This document shows, piece by piece, positions 1 through 6,406 of a DNA stretch of 11,230 bases. The DNA is from Thermoplasmata archaeon. GTDB taxonomy: Archaea; Thermoplasmatota; Thermoplasmata; Thermoplasmatales; GCA-001856825. The stretch spans positions 1 through 11,230 of the forward strand of contig JAKBNO010000056.1 in assembly GCA_021831005.1 (NCBI GenBank), written 5' to 3'. The position numbers were made by a program, and so were the translations under genes. How positions within the stretch are numbered: position 1 is the first letter of the stretch; each line of letters opens with the position of its first letter. The notes beneath the pieces were generated by a model, which did no database searches, was not told the DNA's origin, and worked only from the letters and a program-made list of their open reading frames with translations.

Positions 1-2433
1 CACCATTCTCTTGGGTTGAACGGTGGAAACCTTCGTTATGCTGCGGAAGTCCTCGATAATTGATTCTACGAAATTCCACTCCGACTCTTGCACGTTGTAA
101 TGATTCTCCATTGAGGGATAAATTTGAGACGACGCAAACCCCTTTCCGCCATACATCTCGTATATCTCTTCAGCAAGGAAAGGCACTACTGGTGAAAGAC
201 TGAGTGCCCACTCTTTTGCGAATTTTTTTACGACCCTGAGTGCCCTGTCCTTTCCAGAAAAGTTCTCCAGGTCCTTCACATCATTCAGTGCGTTGAAGAA
301 TAATTCGATGGTGGCCTCCCTCACTCGCATGGACTCATAACTCTTTGAGCTCGCTGCGATCCTATCGATCATCCTCGAAGCTAACCACAGGTCCCTCTCG
401 TCAGGTTCCCCTTCGACGTTTCTTGCCTCTTCGAGGAGGGAATAGAATCTTTCGAGTTTCTTGGAATAATTCTCTACCTCTCCCGTCCTCCAGTCAACGT
501 CATACCACACGTCAGCATTTGAGGCGAGGTACATTCTGAAGAGGTCCGCTCCGTACTTCCGTTTGATCGTCAGCAGGGGATAGACGTTCCCCTTGCTCTT
601 GCTCATCTTCTGCCCCTCCGAATTCACCATTCCACCGGTTGATACCCCAATTGGCCACTCTTCAGGTGGAAAAATTGCGACGTGGTTGAAAAGGTAGAAT
701 GTGAGGTGATTGGATATGTGAGGATAACTGGTGTGCCTGAGGTCGACCGGATACCAGTACAGGAATTCCTTCCTCGCCTCAGAAGCCAGTCCTCTCGTTT
801 CTTCGCTCTTCCCGGATAGGTTACCCCTTCCGAGCAATATGTGATCGAACAACTCTCCGTCTATTTCCTCGAACTTCATCTTCCTCAGGAAGGGCATGAT
901 CGTATAGACAACAGTGTAGATCGTGGAATCGCTCAGGCTCTCTATGACCCATTCCCTGTCCATTGGGAGTTTGGTCCCCAGTCCTCTCTTTCTTGCGCAA
1001 GGTCTTTCCTTTATCCAGTCTACCGTTTGCAGGAATTGACTCTTCAGGTTGTCTGGTCTCAGATACATTCTTCCTATGAGCTCCCTGACCTTTTCCTTCC
1101 ACTCCTCAATCGAATAGTCGATGAACCACTGGTTCTTGATGACCGCAACTATTACCGGGTTCCCTTCGCGGGTTTCAGCCTTTCTGGACGTTTCGTACAC
1201 CGGTATTGCAATCCCCATCTGCACGAGATCTTCGGTAATCTTGTCCTTGACATCCTTCACGACCCTTCCCTTGAACTTGCCTCTGATGATCTTGCCGTGG
1301 TAGAACTCCTGTTCATACACGAACTTGGTAGCTTCAACCAATTTCTCTCTATCGTCGAGATTTGCAATTCCAAATTTCTTCCTTACCTCTTCCATGTCAA
1401 GATTGTGACCCAAGGTATCTATCACCTGAATGTACTCCGGTTTCTCCGATATAACCAACAACCCTACGTGGTCCCATATGGAATGCGCTGGTACCGAGTA
1501 GTCGACCCCCGTTCCTATATCAGGATCTACAAACTTGCCTGGGAAAATGGGAATCTCCCTGGAATAGAGAGGTTCCCTTGCCTTCTTATTGAAGTAGTTC
1601 TTGACATCAACTTCTCCAACAAATTGTACCTCCCTCTGATGTTTCAATTTCTCATAAGCCCTCTTGCTAACAATAAATGACTGTCCCCCCATCCTTATAC
1701 GGCAGTACTTTCCGTCCGGATTTAGAAATAGGTTAGTGACTCCATCGAGCGTCTCGGGTCGGACCGTAGATGCAAGCAGGATGTCATTCTCCACATAGAA
1801 GAAGACACCCGTGAATTGGGTGATCGCGACTTTATCCGTGTCGCCCTCGAGTATGTCATCCTCACCAACTGGATTCCCCTCTTCTTCGGAATAGAGTATA
1901 GGATAGTCCCCGATCTTGATCAGTTTCTTTTCCTGGAGGATGCCGAACTGCCATTCTATAAACTTGTTGTAGATGGGTTCTCCCGAAGTGAACTTTCTCG
2001 TCCAATCTATAGAGAATCCCATGTTTGTAAAATCATTGATTATCTTCTCTGAAAAGTATGATGCGATGTTTGAAGGCACCGAAAATTCTGCGACTCTCGA
2101 AGGGTCGTCCCCGTAAAGTTCTAGATAACTCTTGTAGAGGTTTATCGTTGGCACATCGCCGTGTTCTATCTTCTTGCTGAATGCCAGTATGGGTGTACCA
2201 GAAATGTGGAATCCCATGGGATAAAGGACATTGAATCCTGCCATTCTCCTGTACCTTGCAACTATGTCTCCGACCGTGTAAGTTCTGCCATGACCTATGT
2301 GGAGGGCACCATTACAGTACGGCCAGGGTACCGTGAGCATGAATTTCTTTCCGTCAGGTTTGGGTTCAAAGACTCTCTCATCTCTCCATTTCTTTAACCA
2401 TTTCTCCTCTAAAGCATTGAAATCGTATGTCAC
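1..2433 (-). CDS. leuS: Leucyl-tRNA synthetase, archaeal type (C-terminus cut by window edge)
   Basis: This cytoplasmic enzyme charges tRNA-Leu with leucine using ATP (class I synthetase). The minus frame is open from a GTG at 2433 to base 1, giving 811 codons with no stop. My translation shows the class I HIGH motif at residues 45-48 (in ALHIGHGRTYTVGD) and KMSKS at 609-613. The inserted CP1 editing domain has TVRPET at 223-228, GTG at 307-309 and a downstream Asp at 321 that probably matches the conserved editing Asp. The archaeal family is usually about 920-970 residues, so roughly 100-150 C-terminal residues lie outside the window. The GTG start is chosen because pdaD's stop (TAA, 2445-2443) is in the same frame only 9 bases upstream and a GGTGATC Shine-Dalgarno lies between. 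It is probably cotranscribed with pdaD. The family call is secure; the exact start is less so. Confidence 0.95.
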   Translation of the reverse strand, partial: MTYDFNALEEKWLKKWRDERVFEPKPDGKKFMLTVPWPYCNGALHIGHGRTYTVGDIVARYRRMAGFNVLYPMGFHISGTPILAFSKKIEHGDVPTINLYKSYLELYGDDPSRVAEFSVPSNIASYFSEKIINDFTNMGFSIDWTRKFTSGEPIYNKFIEWQFGILQEKKLIKIGDYPILYSEEEGNPVGEDDILEGDTDKVAITQFTGVFFYVENDILLASTVRPETLDGVTNLFLNPDGKYCRIRMGGQSFIVSKRAYEKLKHQREVQFVGEVDVKNYFNKKAREPLYSREIPIFPGKFVDPDIGTGVDYSVPAHSIWDHVGLLVISEKPEYIQVIDTLGHNLDMEEVRKKFGIANLDDREKLVEATKFVYEQEFYHGKIIRGKFKGRVVKDVKDKITEDLVQMGIAIPVYETSRKAETREGNPVIVAVIKNQWFIDYSIEEWKEKVRELIGRMYLRPDNLKSQFLQTVDWIKERPCARKRGLGTKLPMDREWVIESLSDSTIYTVVYTIMPFLRKMKFEEIDGELFDHILLGRGNLSGKSEETRGLASEARKEFLYWYPVDLRHTSYPHISNHLTFYLFNHVAIFPPEEWPIGVSTGGMVNSEGQKMSKSKGNVYPLLTIKRKYGADLFRMYLASNADVWYDVDWRTGEVENYSKKLERFYSLLEEARNVEGEPDERDLWLASRMIDRIAASSKSYESMRVREATIELFFNALNDVKDLENFSGKDRALRVVKKFAKEWALSLSPVVPFLAEEIYEMYGGKGFASSQIYPSMENHYNVQESEWNFVESIIEDFRSITKVSTVQPKRMV

Positions 2434-2435
2434 CA

Positions 2436-2442
2436 GATCACC
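2436..2442 (-). promoter_or_regulatory. Shine-Dalgarno site of leuS
   Basis: GGTGATC on the minus strand lies between the pdaD stop and the leuS GTG. It matches the complement of the usual archaeal 16S rRNA 3' end. It supports the GTG at 2433 and reinitiation after pdaD. Its spacing to the start is short (2 bases after the last C). Confidence 0.55.
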
Positions 2443-2985
2443 TTACTCCAGGATCATCACTGCTGCGGCAACTACTGTTGTCCATTCATCCTCTTTCTTC
2501 ACAGTCGAGGACGCCGTTATGTTGCTTGTGAGTAAAATCGCATCATTCAATCTGAACTTCCCATTTTCATCGACCTGATAAGAATTCAATCCCATAGTGC
2601 TCGCAAGCATCTCTGCCGCAAGCTCCTCCGCGAACTTACCTGCTACCTCCGATGTCTCTCCAAAACTGTGATGCTCGCTAAGATATCCATACACAGTTCT
2701 GTTTCTAGGGATCGCAAATCCCACAGAAGCAGCAATCAATCTATTGAGCTCGTTTGAGCTATTTCTTGCCAGTACCAAGTGAAGTATCTGTCCAGGTTTC
2801 AGTAGTTTGAGTCCCTCCTCCCTGTCTACCATTTCTGCATATGGTGGAAAAATTGAGCTTACCTCAACCAAATTGTATTTTGCGATATCTGCATCCCTTA
2901 GGGCGTTTTCGAACGATCCCAGCTGGCTCCGATGTGTCCCTACTCCTTTAACGAAGAATATTTTCCGAGGCACCATTGACGGCAT
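2443..2985 (-). CDS. pdaD: Pyruvoyl-dependent arginine decarboxylase
   Basis: The enzyme decarboxylates arginine to agmatine, which archaea use for polyamines and for the agmatidine base of tRNA-Ile2. The 180-residue product has the family hallmark VSSIFPP at residues 42-48. In characterised members the proenzyme cleaves itself between the two serines (here Ser43-Ser44), and the second serine becomes the pyruvoyl cofactor at the start of the alpha chain. The YGYLSEHHSFGET stretch near residues 99-111 matches the region carrying the conserved catalytic Glu. Length fits the family. The ATG at 2985 is 24-30 bases from a TATA-like element, which suggests a leaderless mRNA; Met4 is a possible alternative start. 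It is the first gene of a probable pdaD-leuS transcript and is divergent from the DtxR-like gene. The pyruvoyl-type enzyme argues for Euryarchaeota, since Sulfolobus-type crenarchaea use an enzyme derived from AdoMet decarboxylase. Confidence 0.93.
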   Translation of the reverse strand: MPSMVPRKIFFVKGVGTHRSQLGSFENALRDADIAKYNLVEVSSIFPPYAEMVDREEGLKLLKPGQILHLVLARNSSNELNRLIAASVGFAIPRNRTVYGYLSEHHSFGETSEVAGKFAEELAAEMLASTMGLNSYQVDENGKFRLNDAILLTSNITASSTVKKEDEWTTVVAAAVMILE

Positions 2986-3008
2986 TTCAGTGGTAAATTA
3001 CATCTCGG

Positions 3009-3020
3009 TTTTATCCTTTT
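3009..3020 (-). promoter_or_regulatory. Promoter of pdaD (BRE/TATA)
   Basis: On the minus strand a purine-rich AAAAG is followed by GATAAAA, centred about 27 bases before the pdaD ATG. This is the usual archaeal TATA-to-initiation distance, so transcription is expected at or next to the start codon. No Shine-Dalgarno precedes the ATG, which agrees with a leaderless mRNA. Confidence 0.6.
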
Positions 3021-3133
3021 CTAACAGTCTGACTTTACAGCTCAGATATCTCAGACACGATTGTGCCACTTGATATCGAGCAATGAGGACTATCAGGCGA
3101 ATCGAATGATCCTCTAATCTGATGTATCGAAAC

Positions 3134-3147
3134 AAAAGGTTTAATAA
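3134..3147 (+). promoter_or_regulatory. Promoter of the DtxR-like gene (BRE/TATA)
   Basis: AAAAGG (BRE-like, 3134-3139) followed by TTTAATAA (TATA-like, 3140-3147) lies 21-28 bases before the GTG at 3168. Transcription should therefore start at the GTG, giving a leaderless mRNA. This placement supports GTG 3168 as the start, with no competing ribosome binding site. Confidence 0.6.
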
Positions 3148-3149
3148 TG

Positions 3150-3164
3150 TTAGTATAATACTAA
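3150..3164 (+). promoter_or_regulatory. Palindromic operator overlapping the DtxR-like gene promoter
   Basis: TTAGTAT-A-ATACTAA is a perfect 15-base inverted repeat with a single central base. It occupies about -18 to -4 relative to the inferred start site, just after the TATA box. A bound dimer there would block RNA polymerase. DtxR-family proteins commonly bind palindromes in their own promoters, so autoregulation is the simplest reading. The palindrome is directly visible; the identity of the binding protein is inferred. Confidence 0.6.
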
Positions 3165-3167
3165 TAA

Positions 3168-3584
3168 GTGGAAGATAATACTAATACAGTTACAAAACGT
3201 GAAAGAGACTGTTTAATCACGCTCGATGAAGATTCTCAGAATGGTTTCCCTATGCGTTTGCACCGGATCGCTTCAACTCTTGGCATCAAGCCACCAACTG
3301 CTCTAAATGTGATCAGAAGGTTGGAGGAGAAGGGACTCGCAAGAACCGTAGATGGAATGACTATACTCACAGATTCTGGCAAGAAGATTGCGGGCGGGAT
3401 TCTGCTGGTTCACAGGACATACGAATCTTTGCTATGCAAGAGCGGTGTGTCAGAGAACTCTGCTTGCGAAGAGGCCGCAGAAGTAGATTTTATAATTCCA
3501 GCTAGAAACGCACGGTTAATATTGCGCACAATCGGTAATCCTAAAATGTGTCCGCACGGCAAACCAATCATAGGTGTGGAATAG
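3168..3584 (+). CDS. DtxR/MntR-family metal-dependent transcriptional regulator
   Basis: This is a probable metal-responsive repressor of 138 residues, close to MntR length and without a C-terminal SH3/FeoA domain. A winged helix-turn-helix spans about 10-75, with the recognition helix near PPTALNVIRRLEEKG (42-56). A dimerisation/metal domain follows. His82-x3-Glu86 match the ancillary-site pair of DtxR (His79, Glu83), and the family motif CPHG is at 128-131. The primary site looks changed: where DtxR has Cys102, Glu105 and His106, this protein has Ala104, Asp107 and Phe108, and Met10 appears to be Arg13. Cys100 sits at the His98 position. The metal specificity is therefore unknown. Start GTG 3168 is supported by a TATA box and no leader. 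The stop overlaps the next gene, a putative metal permease, which it probably controls. The family call is firm; the ligand is not known. Confidence 0.85.
   Translation: MEDNTNTVTKRERDCLITLDEDSQNGFPMRLHRIASTLGIKPPTALNVIRRLEEKGLARTVDGMTILTDSGKKIAGGILLVHRTYESLLCKSGVSENSACEEAAEVDFIIPARNARLILRTIGNPKMCPHGKPIIGVE
3175..3186 (+). repeat. Second operator half-site (12-base direct repeat)
   Basis: ATAATACTAATA at 3175-3186 exactly repeats 3155-3166, the right half of the upstream palindrome. The copies are 20 bases apart, close to two helical turns, so both face the same side of the DNA. This copy lies inside codons 3-7 of the DtxR-like gene and lacks a good left half-site. Confidence 0.5.
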
Positions 3585-4513
3585 AATTGTCTTTTCTAGG
3601 TTTTATTCTGAACCCCCCGACCGGTCTCTCTGTCTATTTCATACTTCTGATAGCATTCATACTGGGACTGATGCACGGTATCACACCAGATGAACACACC
3701 TGGCCCATCACTTTCAGTTACTCGATCGGGAGCTACAGCACGAAGGGCGGTATGAAGTCTGGTTTTATCTTCTCCTCTGGATTCACAGTCCAGAGGGCAA
3801 TACTCACCACATTAGGATTTGTCGGACTTGCAACTATTTACATCAAATTCAACCTTGACGGTCCTGTGTACGTTCTAGTGGGGGTAGTAATGTTCGTCGT
3901 GGGGTACTACTTGCTCAAAGGAACGGATTTACACATCCCTCTAGATAGATTATTCGGAGGACACGTACATCACTCAACCAAATCAGAGAGACTTCCAATA
4001 CAGGAAGTAGAAAGCAGTGTCAAAGCTGTTCCAGCGAAGATGGCTTTCTTCCACGGTTTCATAGCTGGATGGGGGTTTGGGGGATTCTCGACGATCATAA
4101 CCTTCATCCTAGCCCCTCAGATGCCAAGCGTATTTTACGCTCCCCTGGTAGGCGCTCTCTTTGGTCTCGGAACCATGGTTATGCAGGTGGTCATTGGCGC
4201 GACCTTTGCAAACATAATGAGAGTCAAAAAGCTCTCTTTGGAACAGATAAAATATGTTGGCAGGTCCACGGCTGCACGAACTCTCTACCTAGGGGGGATT
4301 GCGTTTGCTGCAATAGGAGCGCTTGTGCTGGGATTCCCCTTCATAGATCGAATAGCCATCAACACAGGCAATCCTATACCCAATCTCAGTTCCATTGGTG
4401 TAGCGACAGTACTTGTCATAATGGTGGTTGGGGTCATTGGAATGAGTAGTTTGTACATGGGATACAGGGAAAGCGTTGCGTTGCAACGTACGAAGACGAC
4501 TGAAAGCAAGTGA
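3548..4513 (+). CDS. NicO/RcnA/UreH-like membrane protein, putative metal transporter
   Basis: I read about seven membrane segments in 321 residues, roughly at 26-45, 72-94, 105-124, 168-190, 198-225, 245-268 and 283-306. The first ends in HGITPDEH (43-50), which resembles the HX4DH metal motif of nickel/cobalt permeases but has an extra Glu. A second glycine-rich segment, HGFIAGWGFGGFSTI, is typical of the NicO/UreH/SafE group. A cytoplasmic or external loop after the third segment carries HVHH, a possible metal-binding patch. The 37-base overlap with the preceding regulator indicates coupled expression and a link to metal homeostasis. The direction (import or export) and substrate cannot be read from sequence. 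A TTG at 3587, just after the regulator's stop and 10 bases from GGTG (3573-3576), is an equally plausible start and would remove the overlap. The SafE/TauE-like exporter group is an alternative family. Confidence 0.7.
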   Translation: MSARQTNHRCGIELSFLGFILNPPTGLSVYFILLIAFILGLMHGITPDEHTWPITFSYSIGSYSTKGGMKSGFIFSSGFTVQRAILTTLGFVGLATIYIKFNLDGPVYVLVGVVMFVVGYYLLKGTDLHIPLDRLFGGHVHHSTKSERLPIQEVESSVKAVPAKMAFFHGFIAGWGFGGFSTIITFILAPQMPSVFYAPLVGALFGLGTMVMQVVIGATFANIMRVKKLSLEQIKYVGRSTAARTLYLGGIAFAAIGALVLGFPFIDRIAINTGNPIPNLSSIGVATVLVIMVVGVIGMSSLYMGYRESVALQRTKTTESK

Positions 4514-4680
4514 TAAAAAAAGGAATCAAGAAGAAAAGAAAATTCAGCCTTTCCCTTGAAATTTTCTTCCCGTATCATGCTAGAAAGGAACAACATATTA
4601 TTCATCAGAAAAAAGAGAGAAAAAACCGCACGCACTTCGCGTTTACTGCGATTAAAATAATTAAAATATTCAGCGACAAG

Positions 4681-4689
4681 TATTTTATA
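4681..4689 (+). promoter_or_regulatory. Promoter of the GTPase-endA transcript
   Basis: TATTTTATA lies 24-32 bases before the ATG at 4713, which fits a leaderless start. It sits at the end of an A-rich spacer that separates this transcript from the metal-permease gene. Confidence 0.6.
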
Positions 4690-4691
4690 CG

Positions 4692-4708
4692 AGGTTAGAT
4701 TCGAACCT
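4692..4708 (+). promoter_or_regulatory. Imperfect palindrome between TATA box and start of the GTPase gene
   Basis: AGGTTAGATTCGAACCT is a 17-base inverted repeat with seven of eight base pairs matched around a central T. It covers about -21 to -5 relative to the ATG at 4713. The placement mirrors the DtxR-gene operator but the sequence differs, so any regulator would be a different protein. It superficially resembles a tRNA T-arm, but no tRNA is present. Confidence 0.35.
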
Positions 4709-4712
4709 TAAT

Positions 4713-5183
4713 ATGCAGGTGTCCCCCAGCATCTCCAAGGTGCTAGTCGTAGGTCCAAAAGGTTCGGGAAAGACAAGTCTACTGTGCAGAATGATCTATG
4801 ACTCAACCGATGAATGCGGGCAGCTACCCGGGCAGTTTTTGAAGTTCAGTTTTTCAAGGGGAGACGGAGATAGCGTTTCCTTCCTTTTCAAAGAGGTAAA
4901 CAATCTTCCCACGACAGAAAAGAAATCTGCGTACATTTTGACTCTTAATTCTAATAGCAAGAGTGATATCGAAAATCTTCCAAACACTTTGTCACTTATT
5001 TCAGACAAGAAGGTAATCATTGCACTGTGTATGGCAGATCTGCATTACTCGGCTGCTTTCTGGGTGGATGACGTCAAGAAAATCTTAGGAAAGAAGAACA
5101 TAAAAGTCGTTCCGGTCTCCTCAAAGACTGGAGAAAACATCAAGCAGCTAATGCTTGATCTGTCTGATATGGTGTTCACTTAG
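4713..5183 (+). CDS. Small Ras-like P-loop GTPase, degenerate
   Basis: The 156-residue protein has an N-terminal beta strand and a Walker A/G1 loop, GPKGSGKTS at 14-22. A C-terminal VSSKTGENI (135-143) resembles the G5 SAK motif of Ras-like GTPases. Between them the family marks are weak. The G4 position after the hydrophobic strand VIIAL reads CMAD (106-109) instead of NKxD, and I find no DxxG G3 motif. The protein may bind nucleotide with altered base specificity, or work as a non-hydrolysing switch. There is no membrane segment or signal. Start ATG 4713 is fixed by a TATA box 24-32 bases upstream. Its stop is one base from the endA ATG, so the two are surely cotranscribed, but that does not prove a shared function. 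The family call is moderate; the partner is unknown. Confidence 0.65.
   Translation: MQVSPSISKVLVVGPKGSGKTSLLCRMIYDSTDECGQLPGQFLKFSFSRGDGDSVSFLFKEVNNLPTTEKKSAYILTLNSNSKSDIENLPNTLSLISDKKVIIALCMADLHYSAAFWVDDVKKILGKKNIKVVPVSSKTGENIKQLMLDLSDMVFT
5171..5174 (+). promoter_or_regulatory. Shine-Dalgarno site of endA
   Basis: GGTG lies 10 bases before the ATG at 5185, inside the last codons of the GTPase gene. It favours 5185 over the earlier in-frame ATG at 5155, which would add ten residues that do not resemble the EndA N-terminus. Confidence 0.45.
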
Positions 5184-5184
5184 G

Positions 5185-5934
5185 ATGATCCAGGGAAAGT
5201 TGAGAAACAGAAGGGTAATGATTGAGGATGAAGCAGATGCCTCCACTCTAAGGAACAAGGGATCTTTGGGCAGAAATGTCGGGCAGAAGCTCTCCCTGGA
5301 CCTCATGACATCACTCGATCTTCTCCTGAGGAAGAAGATAGAGGTAAGGAGTGGAACGGAGCAAGTTAATTCGGACCACATCGTTAAGATGTTGTCTCAG
5401 GACGAAATGAAAGTCGCAACGGCTTACCATTTTCTAAAAATTAAGGGACTGAAACCAGTGATCAAGAAAGGAACCCTGTTCTCTTCCGGTACAAGAGTCA
5501 TGGTCTTTCGGGACAGTGAAAGCATCGATTTCGAAAACGTGAGAGCCAGGTCCTGTTATTTGGCCATAACGGACTCAGAAGGAAGCTGCCTGTTGTATTC
5601 TGTCAGCAGGCTTCCTATGAAAAGAAAACTGGAATTCAACGGTTCGAGGGGAACGGTGAGCGAGCGCAGAAAGCATCAGGGATTGATAGAGCTGCTTGAA
5701 TCAAGAGGATTGAAGGTCGCAAGCGGACTGAAGTTCGGTTCAGAATTTAGAATATATGAAAAAGAATCGTCGCACGCCAGATATCTGATGACATTCGGAT
5801 CAATCTCTCTTGCCCGTGACCTCGCTGCCAAAGTTAGAATTGCTCAGTCCGTCAGGAAGACATTTGTCCAGGCATGCTTTCTGGAAAAGAAGAGAGAAAT
5901 ACTATTTCTCGAGATCAAGTGGAATCGGTTATAG
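5185..5934 (+). CDS. endA: tRNA-splicing (tRNA-intron) endonuclease EndA
   Basis: EndA cuts introns out of pre-tRNA at bulge-helix-bulge sites. From ATG 5185 the protein has 249 residues. The C-terminal catalytic core contains GLKFGSEFRIY (181-191), HARYL (197-201) and VRIAQSVRK (217-225), giving the catalytic triad Tyr191, His197 and Lys225. An N-terminal EndA domain (about 5-75) is followed by a region with the same core pattern, GLKPVIKKGTLFSSGTRVMVF (88-108), but without the triad. This is a degenerate repeat like that of the alpha-2 homodimeric enzymes. At 249 residues it is shorter than Archaeoglobus EndA (about 305), and the second N-terminal subdomain seems to be missing or reduced. 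It follows the GTPase gene by one base. Its 3' end overlaps the convergent nob1 by 20 bases. The function is secure. Confidence 0.93.
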   Translation: MIQGKLRNRRVMIEDEADASTLRNKGSLGRNVGQKLSLDLMTSLDLLLRKKIEVRSGTEQVNSDHIVKMLSQDEMKVATAYHFLKIKGLKPVIKKGTLFSSGTRVMVFRDSESIDFENVRARSCYLAITDSEGSCLLYSVSRLPMKRKLEFNGSRGTVSERRKHQGLIELLESRGLKVASGLKFGSEFRIYEKESSHARYLMTFGSISLARDLAAKVRIAQSVRKTFVQACFLEKKREILFLEIKWNRL

Positions 5935-6406
5935 GCCTTCTTTTCTTTGGATATTTTTTCAATTCATTTCCACAGTGAGGACACTCTTTAAACGATCTAT
6001 CAAACTTCCTGTTGCAGCCAATGCATCTGTACCCCCACTCTATCTCGGTGTTGATAGATTTCCCTCCGAATGATTGATAGTTGACCTTCATTCTCTTGCA
6101 CACGTTTTGTATGGATAGATCATTCGTCAAGAGGGTCGCATCGGAATCCTTTGCTAGGGCTATGAGTTCCATATCTGTGGCGCTCAGTTGATCCAAATCA
6201 CCGGTCTGTTTTGCCGTCTTCCTGACTTCTTCGATTGTTGATTTATTCGGTTCAATGATCCTGAACAATTCAATTACCGTTTCGAGGCTACCTTTCATTT
6301 TCCTCCCTTTCACCTCATCCAGCACGGCGGAGGTGATTATGTATTCATTATTGCCTTCGACCTGAAAGCCATAAAAGAGTGACGAGGCATCAACGACTAT
6401 TTTCAT
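5915..6406 (-). CDS. nob1: Nob1, PIN-domain endonuclease for 16S rRNA 3'-end maturation
   Basis: Nob1 trims the 3' end of the small-subunit rRNA precursor. The 163-residue protein has an N-terminal PIN nuclease domain with the expected acidic residues Asp6, Glu31, Asp78 and Asp96. A C-terminal zinc ribbon follows, with Cys128-x2-Cys131 and Cys142-x2-Cys145 (YRCIGC and CPHCG). A basic tail (KKYPKKRRP) may contact RNA. Length and domain order match archaeal Nob1. The ATG at 6406 is preceded by GGAGAGATC, a good ribosome binding site lying inside nth, and the two genes overlap by 17 bases, so they form an operon. Its stop lies inside the 3' end of the convergent endA gene. The identification is secure. 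Confidence 0.93.
   Translation of the reverse strand: MKIVVDASSLFYGFQVEGNNEYIITSAVLDEVKGRKMKGSLETVIELFRIIEPNKSTIEEVRKTAKQTGDLDQLSATDMELIALAKDSDATLLTNDLSIQNVCKRMKVNYQSFGGKSINTEIEWGYRCIGCNRKFDRSFKECPHCGNELKKYPKKRRPITDST
5938..5960 (+). terminator. Probable U-rich terminator of the GTPase-endA transcript
   Basis: A T-rich stretch on the plus strand, ending in six T residues (5954-5959), begins four bases after the endA stop. U-tracts are the usual archaeal intrinsic terminators. On the other strand the same bases encode the lysine-rich tail of Nob1, so one stretch may serve both purposes. Confidence 0.4.

Noticed and set aside
841..1680. Long plus-strand open frame of 279 codons inside leuS
   Set aside because: The minus strand here is clearly leucyl-tRNA synthetase with conserved motifs on both sides. 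The plus frame has no recognisable domain or promoter and is an antisense shadow.
3044..3051. AGATATCT palindrome between pdaD and the DtxR-like gene
   Set aside because: Eight bases of A/T-rich palindrome are expected by chance, it does not extend, and it lies upstream of both core promoters.
4285..4635. Minus-strand frame of 116 codons over the permease 3' end
   Set aside because: It overlaps a well-supported membrane protein gene and only mirrors its hydrophobic codons in antisense.
4510..4698. 62-codon lysine-rich frame in the spacer after the permease gene
   Set aside because: It is simple-composition A-rich DNA, overlaps the permease stop, has no ribosome binding site or TATA box at a fitting distance, and runs into the next promoter region.
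4691..4710. tRNA T-arm-like string near the GTPase promoter (GGTTCGAATC on the minus strand)
   Set aside because: Pairing of a five-base T-stem fails after two pairs, and no acceptor, D-arm or anticodon arm is found around it. A promoter palindrome explains it better.
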